Assembly: GCF_000285575.1 (NCBI RefSeq)
Contig: NZ_HE611050.1
Span: 1,282,050-1,330,232, forward strand
Length of the DNA stretch: 48,183 nt
Origin: Clostridium senegalense JC122
GTDB lineage: Bacteria; Bacillota; Clostridia; Clostridiales; Clostridiaceae
Direction of reading: 5' to 3'
The position numbers were made by a program, and so were the translations under genes. Numbering within the stretch: the stretch's first letter is position 1; each line of letters opens with the position of its first letter. The notes under the pieces are model-generated. The model saw only the letters and a list, made by a program, of their open reading frames with translations. It searched no databases and had not been told where the DNA came from. Of the stretch, positions 28,691-37,745 are shown piece after piece.

Positions 28691-28838
28691 TGAACTCTTA
28701 ACTTTTAACTATTAATTCTTAACTCTTAACTATTTTAGGGGACTGGCTAACTTTCCTTACTTATGGTAATTAAATTTAAAGAGCTGCTCGCTATTTTATG
28801 GAGCTATATTAGTCGTGCCTGTCCCATTTGTTACGGTT
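28534..28838. repeat. Family C nested palindrome, full copy
   Basis: It has the same arms and apex as 27469-27764. It differs mainly in the simple-repeat run before the inner-right arm. Its right end is nearly identical to the half element at 27897. Confidence 0.83.
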
Positions 28839-28902
28839 GCAAACCCTAAATCTAGCCTTAGTTTGTTTTATCTCCCAAATACAAATTTTACTCCATTAAA
28901 TT

Positions 28903-28995
28903 CAAAAGAAACTGGTATTCCAGTTTCCTCCATAATTGTCAAATGTCAATTGTCCATTGTCAATTCTAAATAAATTGTCCTTTGTCAATTTTTTA
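28903..28995. repeat. Family D hairpin tail
   Basis: AAACTGG-TATT-CCAGTTT, followed by a long ATTGTCAA/TTGTCC run. Confidence 0.6.
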
Positions 28996-29020
28996 AATTC
29001 TCTAGTCATTAATTACAATA

Positions 29021-29056
29021 AAAAGTACCTAAATGATAAATCACTTAGGTACTTTT
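29021..29056 (-). terminator. Terminator of the 1391-residue CWB2 gene
   Basis: AAAAGTACCTAA / TTAGGTACTTTT directly after the stop codon. Confidence 0.9.
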
Positions 29057-29063
29057 ATGTTTT

Positions 29064-32000
29064 TTATTTACTTTTTATGATTTCATCTGGAATTTTATCT
29101 TCTACCTTTAATAACACTTGTTCATTTCTTAATTTATATCCATCCTCATCATACATAAAGCAATTGCTACCTTCAATATGTTTAAAGAATATATCTTCAC
29201 TCTTTATATAAACTCTACTATTATTTTTTATGAATGTTTCTAAATTTCCACCAGATTCAAAATGAATATTATAAGTATATATATCATTTTCTAAAGAAGG
29301 TTCATCTACTTTAGAAATATCTGGATATCCGTTAAATAATATCTTACCTTGACTTGAATAAAAGCTTATAGAGTTAAACAATCCATTTTTTATACTTATC
29401 TCATCAAGCTTTTTATTAGTCTTAATCTGTAAAACATTATCCTCAAGATAATAAGTTGCATCTGTTATTTTGCAATCTCCAATCTCTCTACTCTCTGGAA
29501 CTACTTTATTTTCAAACTCAGCTTGTGAACCACTGAGTATATCCCATTCCCTATAATCTTTAATTCCCTTTGTTGTATCCTTTACAACAAGGGTAATATT
29601 TTTACTTGTAGTCATAAAATCTAAAAATTTCTTACATACATCGTTACCGTCAATATTAAATTTAACTTCTACTTTATTTGTTTGGCCATTAGTTAATGGC
29701 TTGATTGAAGGTTTACTCTGAAGTATATCTCCATTTTCATTTTTAAAATCAAAGGAATTAAATAAATTTTTAGCAGTTGCACCATAAACATTTTTATCAA
29801 ATGTTAATGTAATCTTATTTTCGTTTGAATTATACTCTGCCGTTTCTAATTTAGTTTCCATATTTTCTTTAAGACTTACATTTTCACTACTATATCCAAC
29901 AAGCTTTTTAGGATTAATTATATTCCTAATAGTTAAAGTTACACCACCTTTTGACTCTTTTACACTATTTTTTTTCAAAGATATATACACTTTATTATTA
30001 GATTTATTGTCTTTCTCAACAATTATATCTTTAGCTTCTATAATTTTTGTATTATCCTTCATAAAATTAATATGACTATTAGTTATTTGTGGCATTTCAC
30101 TAAACCATATTTCAAATTTATCTTCATATTTTAAATTTTCATCTTGTTTTATATATCCAACCGTTATTTGTAACCTTTCTATAGGTCTTACTTTATCTTT
30201 TTCATTTGCTTTTATAGAATCAACACCATTACTATCAAGTTCAAGCCCTTTATAAGTTAATGTAAAATCCTTACCAGACATTAACTTCCTTAAGTATTCA
30301 TCATCAGAACTTTTAAATTTATAACTTACTGTTCTATTGTCAATACGTTCTACACTTTCTATATCAATATCATTACTATTATATACATCACTATCTATCT
30401 TAGATTCAATAAGGTACTTATTTTTAAAATCGGCACCCGGTTCATCCATAAATTTAAAATTCATATCTTCATCATAAGTTATTTTCAACTGCTTGTTTTC
30501 CTCATCGTAGGTTGCACTTGAAACTTTTGGCGCAGTATTATCTCTCACAGTTACCGTTCCTTTAGCTTCTTTTAAAACCCTTCCACTTTGAGCTTTTATG
30601 TTATTAATATTTAAAGTAGCATTCCATTCTGGTTTATCACCATTTGTATTCCCTACATTTACAGTACCATCTCCAAATGTAACTTTTGCTACCATAAGAT
30701 TTTTCACTTTATTTGCTTCATCTTCTATAAAGTCAATTTTTGTAGCCTTTTTAGCAATTTCTCCATTGTCATCACTAAGACTAAAACTTTCTAAAGATGG
30801 TGTGTTTATTTTTTCATTAAAATAAACTAAAAATATATTTTCTCCAGCTCCCCTATGTCCCGACTTATCTGTATATATCTCTACTTTATCTACTTTGAAA
30901 CCTTCATTTATAGGTTTTATATGAATTTTTTCAGGTCCATATTTTTCTTGAACATTTCCTGCAAAGTCTTCAGCTTTTTCAACTGATATTTGATAATCTT
31001 CACCATTTGGTTTATCAGGTTTAACTAATTCATGGCTTTTTATAGCTTCATAACTTACTCTTGCAGTATCTCTAGTTAATGTATCTAACGTGATTTCATT
31101 TGATTTAAACGTAATACTTTCACTAATATACCCACCAGTCATAGTTACATTGGCTATTGGATAATTTTCTTTATCTATTGGTTTATCCTTTATAGGTTCT
31201 GAAAACCTTATTATGATTTCTCCAGTTCTTTCATCATATCTTATTGATGTAACTTCTGGTTTCTTTGAATCTTTCAACGTCAATGTTTCATTATATCTAA
31301 CTATGTTAGCGCCATCTGTAGTTACAACATTTTCTGTTACTAAAACATTATATTTACCTTCAAAAAATTTATTATTATTAAAATCCCTTTTTATAACTAA
31401 TGTTCTTCTATCTGGAGATAACTTACCATATAACTCATCACTAAAATCTATATTACTATCCGTTTTGTTATCGCCTACAGAAGTTATAGAAATATTATTT
31501 TTTAATATCTTCCCATTTCCATCTAAAACTGTGCTTACATTTATTGGTGATGCAAATACTATTTCCATTTCTTTAGAGTTAATTAGTTTTACACTTTCAA
31601 CTTTTCTTTCCTCACTAGGTTTTACAAGTCTAATATTTTGATTGTATCTCACCATTTCTAATCCTCTATAGTCTGTTGCCCCACTTACTGCAACTTGTAC
31701 AGTCTTACCTATTGATTCAAGTTCATTTAATTTTTTTCTATTTAATACAACTTTATCTTTAGTATTACTAAAAGATACATTTTGATCTTCTGTTACATAT
31801 TTTCCGTCTATAGTTATATTAGGAAATTTTTTAATAGGTTCACTAAAGTTTATTGTTAATTCTCCATAAGTATCATTATAAATAACACTTTCTACCTGTG
31901 GTGCTATTTGATCTACTATTCTAAGTCTTTCCACATAAGGCTCTAATGATAATCCATCTTTTGTTTTCACCTTATCAGATACTCTTATATCATAAGTTCC

Positions 32001-33239
32001 ATTAAATATTTTTCCCTTACTAATATCTCTTGTTATTGTTAAAGTTTTCTTATCGCTTTCAAGTCTTGCATAAAACTCATCTAAACCATCAATATCTCCT
32101 TCTATTGTATGGTCATCAGTTGCGGAAATATCTATTACATCTCTCTTTAACTTTCCATTATATATAACAGTACTTTCATCTATCGGTGAACCAAAATGTA
32201 TTTGAATTTGCTCACAGTTCTTATAATCTACAAATCCTACCTCTGTTTCCCCTACATTTTTAAAATTCAATGTAAAGTTTACTTTTTCTACAGCCTTTCT
32301 ATTTAGCCCATATCCAACTTCTGTTAAAAGTTTTGAATTTCTTGATTTTAAATATTCTTCTTGAGTACCATGTAACTCTGTACCCAACAATATAACCGGT
32401 GAATTTTCTTTAGCTGCAACTGAACCTGCTGCTAGGGCATCTACTAATTGATTTTGATTTAAGCTACCATCTTTGGCTAAATAAACATTGTATAAATCAT
32501 TAGTATTAAAGAAATATTCTAAAACTTCTGCATTGGTTTCCCATCTATTTTGACCAAATAATCTCTCTGAATTATTTAGTTTATTTTCTACATCAACAGA
32601 AATAGCTGCCTTTCCACCTATAATATAACTTTTACTTATCTTTTCATCATTCATCCATTTTTCTGAACCCCATAAGTTATCTCTTGAAGATAAGATTATA
32701 GGTATATGTCTACTAGCTGCCGGTGATGCTACCGATAATGCATCTGCTAAACCTGTTATGCCATTTACAACTGCAACTTCACTTATATCTTCTTTCTTGT
32801 CCATTTCCTTAGCTACATTTAATGAAGTTTCATATCTATCTGAACCTGCAATTCTATAAACATTGCATCCAAGTTTTTTTAAATCGTTAACAACATTATC
32901 TGAAACTACACTTTTTCCACCTACAATATAGACATTAGAAGCTTTAAGTCTTCTTATTTCATCTCTAGTATCAAAATTTAAACTATTTTTTTCTGTTAAA
33001 AGTATTGGTGCATCCTTCATTTTTGCATAAGGTGTTGCCGATAATGCATCAGCTATTGATGTTCCGTTTACTAGTACAACATTACTTGCTCTATTAAAAC
33101 CATACTCACTAACTTTGACTGCTGTTTCATATCTATTTTCTCCTGCTAATACATACTTTTGTGTAGATGCAAAAGTTGTACCACTAGAAAAAACTAAACA
33201 TCCAGCTAAAATCATAGCCAATATGTTTCTTTTCTTCAA
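29064..33239 (-). CDS. Large cell-wall-binding protein, 3 CWB2 repeats and long Ig-like tail
   Basis: This is the largest protein in the window at 1391 residues. It has a signal peptide (about 1-25) and CWB2 modules at about 29-122, 128-222 and 226-316 (ENRYETA, SDRYETS, NRWETN; IADALS, LADALS, LVDALA; YIVGG, YIIGG). Over a thousand residues of Ig-like repeats follow, with words such as INFSEPIKKFPN, IVFASPINVSTV and IRFSEPIKDKPI. They are a different subtype from those at 20344 and 24683 and closer to the protein at 34449. The start is TTG (33239), with GGGGGGA about 5-6 nt upstream. The long tail suggests a stalk that projects from the wall. Function beyond wall binding is unknown. Confidence 0.88.
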   Translation of the reverse strand: MKKRNILAMILAGCLVFSSGTTFASTQKYVLAGENRYETAVKVSEYGFNRASNVVLVNGTSIADALSATPYAKMKDAPILLTEKNSLNFDTRDEIRRLKASNVYIVGGKSVVSDNVVNDLKKLGCNVYRIAGSDRYETSLNVAKEMDKKEDISEVAVVNGITGLADALSVASPAASRHIPIILSSRDNLWGSEKWMNDEKISKSYIIGGKAAISVDVENKLNNSERLFGQNRWETNAEVLEYFFNTNDLYNVYLAKDGSLNQNQLVDALAAGSVAAKENSPVILLGTELHGTQEEYLKSRNSKLLTEVGYGLNRKAVEKVNFTLNFKNVGETEVGFVDYKNCEQIQIHFGSPIDESTVIYNGKLKRDVIDISATDDHTIEGDIDGLDEFYARLESDKKTLTITRDISKGKIFNGTYDIRVSDKVKTKDGLSLEPYVERLRIVDQIAPQVESVIYNDTYGELTINFSEPIKKFPNITIDGKYVTEDQNVSFSNTKDKVVLNRKKLNELESIGKTVQVAVSGATDYRGLEMVRYNQNIRLVKPSEERKVESVKLINSKEMEIVFASPINVSTVLDGNGKILKNNISITSVGDNKTDSNIDFSDELYGKLSPDRRTLVIKRDFNNNKFFEGKYNVLVTENVVTTDGANIVRYNETLTLKDSKKPEVTSIRYDERTGEIIIRFSEPIKDKPIDKENYPIANVTMTGGYISESITFKSNEITLDTLTRDTARVSYEAIKSHELVKPDKPNGEDYQISVEKAEDFAGNVQEKYGPEKIHIKPINEGFKVDKVEIYTDKSGHRGAGENIFLVYFNEKINTPSLESFSLSDDNGEIAKKATKIDFIEDEANKVKNLMVAKVTFGDGTVNVGNTNGDKPEWNATLNINNIKAQSGRVLKEAKGTVTVRDNTAPKVSSATYDEENKQLKITYDEDMNFKFMDEPGADFKNKYLIESKIDSDVYNSNDIDIESVERIDNRTVSYKFKSSDDEYLRKLMSGKDFTLTYKGLELDSNGVDSIKANEKDKVRPIERLQITVGYIKQDENLKYEDKFEIWFSEMPQITNSHINFMKDNTKIIEAKDIIVEKDNKSNNKVYISLKKNSVKESKGGVTLTIRNIINPKKLVGYSSENVSLKENMETKLETAEYNSNENKITLTFDKNVYGATAKNLFNSFDFKNENGDILQSKPSIKPLTNGQTNKVEVKFNIDGNDVCKKFLDFMTTSKNITLVVKDTTKGIKDYREWDILSGSQAEFENKVVPESREIGDCKITDATYYLEDNVLQIKTNKKLDEISIKNGLFNSISFYSSQGKILFNGYPDISKVDEPSLENDIYTYNIHFESGGNLETFIKNNSRVYIKSEDIFFKHIEGSNCFMYDEDGYKLRNEQVLLKVEDKIPDEIIKSK

Positions 33240-33481
33240 TCAAATCCCCCCATTGGTAAAACTACCTCTTTATTTAAGAATTAAATAATTTAGTATTTAT
33301 ATTAATATAAATATTAATATTAATATTTAATTCTTACCCTATATTATCGGAATTTTTATAGAAAATTTTATACAAAACTCACTATAAATTGAAAATACTT
33401 CCGAAATTCAAAACTCCAATATTAAATATTTGAGTTTAAAGAAACCAAATTTCAGTTTCAATCCTAACTCTTAACTATCTC

Positions 33482-33580
33482 AGGGACTGGCTAACTTTTC
33501 TTACTTATGGTAATTAAATTTAAAGAGCTGCTCGCTATTTTATGGATCTAAACCATTCGAGCCTGTCCCATTTGTTACGG
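33482..33580. repeat. Family C right half
   Basis: AGGGACTGGCTAAC through GAGCCTGTCCCATTTGTTACGG. No left half precedes it. A D hairpin tail (AAACTGG-TAGT-CCAGTTT) follows at 33648-33710. Confidence 0.7.
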
Positions 33581-33755
33581 TTATAAAACTTGAATATAGC
33601 TTTAGTTTGTTTTATATCCTAAACTCAGATTTTACTCCCTTAAATTCAAAAGAAACTGGTAGTCCAGTTTCCTCCATCATTGTCAATTGTCCTTTGTCCA
33701 TTGTCAATTTCCAAAGAACTACCTCAACTAAGTAAGCAATTTATCAAAGTTCTAC

Positions 33756-34054
33756 CTCTATCATAAATGGGACAGGCACGGTAAGTTTATTTTCTTCGCT
33801 AACATCTGATGCTCTCCTAAATTTATATTACTAACACAATACCTCGAAGCCAGTCCCGAACAGCTACATAGCAGAGCTACTTCATTTCAAAGAAAGTGGT
33901 TTTCCACTTTCATCCTGAACTATTAACTATTAATTCTTAACTCTTAACTATTTAAGGTACTGGCTAACTTTTCTTACTTATAGTAACTAAACTTTAAAAG
34001 CTACTCTCTATTTTATGGATCTAAACCATTCGAGCCTGTCCCATTTGTTACGGC
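33756..34054. repeat. Family C nested palindrome, diverged full copy
   Basis: The outer arms are ATAAATGGGACAGGCACG and GAGCCTGTCCCATTTGT. The inner-left arm is GAAGCCAGTCCC. The stem is AAAGTGG-TTTT-CCACTTT, where other copies have AAACTGG/CCAGTTT (a paired change). The apex is TAGC-AGA-GCTA. A D tail follows at 34118-34181. Confidence 0.78.
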
Positions 34055-34233
34055 TACAAACCCTGAATCTAACTTTGTTTGATTTAACATCATAAACTTA
34101 GAATTTACTCCATCTAATTCAAAGAAACTGGTAGTCCAGTTTCCTCCATCATTGTCAAATGTCAATTGTCCATTGTCAATTTTTTTTAAACTCTCTATAT
34201 CAACTAAGCAAGCAATCACTCAAAATTCTACCT

Positions 34234-34340
34234 CCATCACAAGAGGGATAGACGCATAATTGGCTACTTTACTATACTTTAGACTTGATACTTTTATTGA
34301 TTTTAGTTTTTCTCCAATGGTACTCAAAGTCGGTCCCCAA
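34234..34340. repeat. Family B left half
   Basis: It holds ACAAGAGGGATAGACGC through CAAAGTCGGTCCCC and then stops. A small outer-arm remnant, CCATTATAAATGGGAC, follows at about 34362-34377. Confidence 0.68.
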
Positions 34341-34404
34341 AACCTAAACAAGCAATTGCTCCATTATAAATGGGACTTTTTTAATTTTTATTTGTCAATT
34401 TACA

Positions 34405-34440
34405 AAAACACTCATATCCTCTACGAGATATGAGTGTTTT
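34405..34440 (-). terminator. Terminator of the 449-residue secreted protein gene
   Basis: AAAACACTCATATC / GATATGAGTGTTTT, a perfect 14-bp stem next to the stop codon. Confidence 0.92.
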
Positions 34441-34448
34441 TACATGTA

Positions 34449-35798
34449 TTATTTCATTTTTAAATTACTATTTATTTCTTTTGCATTAGGTCTTTCTTTT
34501 TTATTTTTCAGTTCATCATTTTTATTTAAAGTTTCTGTTTCATGTTCTTTTGTTTTACCTTCATCTACTTTTTCTTCTATATTTATTGTTTCTGTTTTAT
34601 CTTTATCATTTTCTTTTTTCTCTTCTATATTTATAATTTTTTTATCTTCTTTATCTTCTTTATTTTCTTCTATATTTATAGTTTTCTTATCTTCTTTATC
34701 TTCTTTGTTTTCTTCTATGTTTATAGTTTTCTTATCTTCTTTATCTTCTTTGTTTTCTTCTATGTTTATAGTTTCTTTTTTGTCCTCTTTATCTTCTTCT
34801 AAGTTTATAGTTTCTTTTTTATTATCTTTATTTTTTATTCTATCTTCTTTAGAATTTTCTTTTTCTAATCTTATCTCTTCAATAGGTTCAACTTTCTCAT
34901 CAGTCTTTTCATCTTCTGTTTTTGTTGATAAAGAATTATTATTTCCTATTAATTCAACCTCTTGAAGCTTTTCTTTAAACATTTCATTATCTATACTTTT
35001 AACATTAGATATCTTTATAAGTCCATTTTTATCTGGTTCAACTAAACTCTTTTCTACTGTAATTATTACAGTGTTACCTTCTTTTTTTAAAGTTATAGGA
35101 AGTTCTTTACCCATTTTAGTCATAACTTTAAAATTTTCTTTAGTTAGTGATTCATCAGCAACTTCTTTCTTAAACCTTGCTACAAAGATATTTTTATTTT
35201 TTTCACTACCATGTGTAATTCTAGGTTCTTTAATCATATTAACTTTTTCATTTTTAACTTCTTCTTTTACATTTTTATTTTCTTTATTATTTTGATTTTT
35301 ATTATCAGTTTCAGCTGGTTCTTTCATATTAGCTTCTTTTTTTACTGATAAGTTCATTGTAAATTCTCCCATTGGGTTGCCTGTAGCAGACTTAATATCC
35401 TTACTCAAAGTTATGACATATTCTCCATCAAAATCAGAACCATCAATTTTAGTTATTACAATTGTCTTTCCATCTTCTGATAGCTTGCCTTTTACATTCT
35501 CTTTACCTTTACCATCTTTTAATGTTATAGACATATTTTGACCAATTAATCTTCCGTCTTTATATAAAATATAATCCTTATCTATTTTTTGTGAAAAAAC
35601 TATCTCTAACTCTTTGGAATTTTTAAATTTTGCAGAGTTAACTTTAAATTCCTCAGCTGGGTTAGAATTTAGAGTGTATACCATTTCAATTTGATTATTA
35701 CCTTTAACTAAACTATCTTTAGCAAGCACAACTTTATAAGAACCTAATGTAACTGTAGTAGCTACTACCACTAACCCAAATAAAAATTTTTTCTTCAT
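34449..35798 (-). CDS. Secreted Ig-like protein with Lys/Glu repeat tail
   Basis: This 449-residue protein has a signal peptide (about 1-26) but no CWB2 repeats. Two Ig-like domains (about 49-155 and 186-288) are similar in wording to the tail of the 1391-residue CWB2 protein (KELEIVFSQKID, GKLSEDGKTIVI). From about 290 to the end it is highly charged, low complexity and probably disordered, with 15-residue repeats of the type TINIEENKEDKEDKK. It could be a secreted partner of the CWB2 proteins, or bind the wall electrostatically. The ribosome binding site GGGAG is about 11 nt from the ATG, a little far. I do not recognise a named family. Confidence 0.82.
   Translation of the reverse strand: MKKKFLFGLVVVATTVTLGSYKVVLAKDSLVKGNNQIEMVYTLNSNPAEEFKVNSAKFKNSKELEIVFSQKIDKDYILYKDGRLIGQNMSITLKDGKGKENVKGKLSEDGKTIVITKIDGSDFDGEYVITLSKDIKSATGNPMGEFTMNLSVKKEANMKEPAETDNKNQNNKENKNVKEEVKNEKVNMIKEPRITHGSEKNKNIFVARFKKEVADESLTKENFKVMTKMGKELPITLKKEGNTVIITVEKSLVEPDKNGLIKISNVKSIDNEMFKEKLQEVELIGNNNSLSTKTEDEKTDEKVEPIEEIRLEKENSKEDRIKNKDNKKETINLEEDKEDKKETINIEENKEDKEDKKTINIEENKEDKEDKKTINIEENKEDKEDKKIINIEEKKENDKDKTETINIEEKVDEGKTKEHETETLNKNDELKNKKERPNAKEINSNLKMK
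34636..34770 (-). repeat. Three 45-bp in-frame coding repeats
   Basis: The units are 34636-34680, 34681-34725 and 34726-34770. The last two are identical and the first differs at a few bases. Each encodes 15 residues of the Lys/Glu tail. Slippage could change copy number without breaking the frame. Confidence 0.85.
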
Positions 35799-35891
35799 TG
35801 CTATATCGCTCCCTTTCTAAAAAAACATAATACCCTTTTAGTTTTCCTAGAAGCGATAAAATTATTCAGTATTTTAAATTTTTTCAAAATT

Positions 35892-35926
35892 AAAAACCTA
35901 GCAAGTAGGGGATTTGCTAGGTTTTT
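35892..35926 (-). terminator. Intrinsic terminator left of the 361-residue protein gene
   Basis: AAAAACCTAGCAA / TTGCTAGGTTTTT, a 13-bp perfect stem lying 206 bp past the stop codon. The stretch 35930-36131 holds nothing else I can identify. Confidence 0.85.
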
Positions 35927-36131
35927 TTGACAATACATTTAGCGAACAAAATATCATCTCTATGAAGTTTATTTCTGTATTGTACACATAGATGCTACGC
36001 ATCTTATGAAATATTATATACTAAGAAGTTCAAAGTTGCAATTATTTTATACTTAGTTCTTATTGAATAATCATTATCCGAACGGACTTTAGTTAGTTAA
36101 ATTTTAACTATTTAGCTTTTTACTGTAAATT

Positions 36132-37217
36132 TTATCCTCTCGCAGAAACTACTATATTTTCTAGTTTCATAGTTTCTACAATTTCATTCATAAGATCATT
36201 ATAATCCCATATAGCTATAATTTTATCATCTAAAAATTTAAATGATAAATTAAAAACTTTTTTTATACCTGTAGGTAGTTTCAAGCTTATATTCGCTTCT
36301 TTAAATCCAACATATCCTACATACTTTTCTTCACTATCTTTAAATTTTATATTTTGTTCATCATTAATTGCAAACATATCGTTATTTACTTTCTTTATCT
36401 TTATATTACTATTAGTAAACAGATATCCAGCACCTTCCATAGTCATTTCAAATTCTTCTACGATACCTGAAAAATGAAATTCTGTTAATATCTTATTTAA
36501 TTCCTGTCCACTAAAAAGTTTTACTTTCTCCTTTTCATTTTTTATAAAGTATTTTACTATCTTAACATCTATCTTTTCTAAATTAACATATTCTATTATG
36601 TTATTTTCAACAAACTTCATACTTATAGCCTTACTTAAATCAAGACTTTGAAAACTTTCAAACTTAATTTTAACTAAATTCTCTTCTAACTCTACTTCTT
36701 CAATCTTATTTACAAATTTAAGATACTTATTATCCTCTTCCATTAAATTTATTTCAAAAATATCAAAGAAATCATTTTTTATTAAGTTACTATCTAAATT
36801 TCTATTTAAACTTAAAGAAAAAGTTTTTGTTAAAATATTATAGTCTGCATTTAAAATTTTTAAAGGTTCCCCTATAACTTCATTAACTTCTTCTACATGC
36901 TCACTTTCTTCATAACTTTCAATTTCTTTATTATTTAAATTCAATTCTATATCTATATTTACTTTTTCATCTAAAACTTCATCTTCTTCAAGTTTTAATA
37001 TATTATTTTTATCATCTTCCATAACTATTTCTATATCTTCACAACAACTATTTAACTCTTCATCACAAATTTTTTTTAAAACAATAGAAGATTTATCACC
37101 ATAATCTTTGAAAGTCTTAAACTCAAAATTTTTATTATTAAATACAATTTCGACCTTATCTTCCTCTTCATTAAATCCTTCTATCTCCATAATTTCAGAT
37201 AAATTTATATAAATCAT
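36132..37217 (-). CDS. Unrecognised acidic protein, 361 residues
   Basis: I do not recognise this protein. It has no signal peptide or membrane segment, so it is probably cytoplasmic. It is very acidic, with a Glu/Asp-rich stretch at about 60-118. Residues about 120-220 (ILNADYNILTKTFSLSLNR, then a DFFDIFEINL segment) weakly resemble the Ig-like repeats of the neighbouring 1391-residue surface protein in order and spacing. That is a reading by eye only. GGGAGG precedes the ATG at good spacing. Both sides are AT-rich gaps, so it is likely monocistronic. Confidence 0.75.
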   Translation of the reverse strand: MIYINLSEIMEIEGFNEEEDKVEIVFNNKNFEFKTFKDYGDKSSIVLKKICDEELNSCCEDIEIVMEDDKNNILKLEEDEVLDEKVNIDIELNLNNKEIESYEESEHVEEVNEVIGEPLKILNADYNILTKTFSLSLNRNLDSNLIKNDFFDIFEINLMEEDNKYLKFVNKIEEVELEENLVKIKFESFQSLDLSKAISMKFVENNIIEYVNLEKIDVKIVKYFIKNEKEKVKLFSGQELNKILTEFHFSGIVEEFEMTMEGAGYLFTNSNIKIKKVNNDMFAINDEQNIKFKDSEEKYVGYVGFKEANISLKLPTGIKKVFNLSFKFLDDKIIAIWDYNDLMNEIVETMKLENIVVSARG

Positions 37218-37703
37218 AATAAAAGCCTCCCCTATTTTAAATATTCTTTTCTACATAACATAACTTGTTATCAACTTAACGCTTTAAATTTCAATTTAAA
37301 CTTATGCTCTTATCAAATGAAAAAGTTACTATTCTCACAATACTAATGGATGTGGCTTGTTCAAGTTGATGTTTTGTTAATAATTCTAGTGGTACTTTTT
37401 ATAAACTTATAACAAAATTTGATGAATAAATTTAAATATAAGTTTTTATACCCATATAAGAAACCCATTCTAATTATAGTATATTTTTACATTTTTTCAA
37501 CTTATTAGATAAATTATTCTGTTAAAATAATTTAAACTAAGCCCTATGCTTAGTTTTATAATCTGCTATATAAATTTCTGTCACTAATTAGTTTAATAAT
37601 TTTTAAATATACTCCTTATTAGTATAAACGTATTCTTTTCACTAAAACTTTAGTGTATATAGATTTTTCTATAAATTTATCACTTTAATAACTTATTTAA
37701 CCA
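37218..37703. other. AT-rich gap
   Basis: There is no gene and no B or C element. A weak match to the right end of repeat E (GAATAAATTTAAAT context) lies near 37410-37460. Confidence 0.4.
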
Positions 37704-37708
37704 CAAAA

Positions 37709-37734
37709 AAAGAAACTGGAAATCCAGTTTCTTT
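37709..37734 (-). terminator. Terminator of atoE, a D-type hairpin
   Basis: AAAGAAACTGG-AAAT-CCAGTTTCTTT with a run of T on the minus-strand side. The stem is the same AAACTGG/CCAGTTT word used by the D modules of the intergenic mosaic. Confidence 0.88.
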
Positions 37735-37745
37735 CTTTTACTCCC

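Noticed and set aside
27243-28995. CRISPR array in the repeat-rich gap
   Set aside because: The repeats are long nested palindromes at irregular spacing, with no short uniform repeat-spacer pattern and no cas genes.
34013-34219. 68-codon frame over a C right arm and D tail
   Set aside because: It is made entirely of repeat modules and is not conserved in frame in other copies.
34444-34965. Ser/Phe-rich plus-strand frame opposite the Lys/Glu repeat tail
   Set aside because: It is a mirror of the AAG/GAA-rich coding repeat on the other strand. No ribosome binding site.
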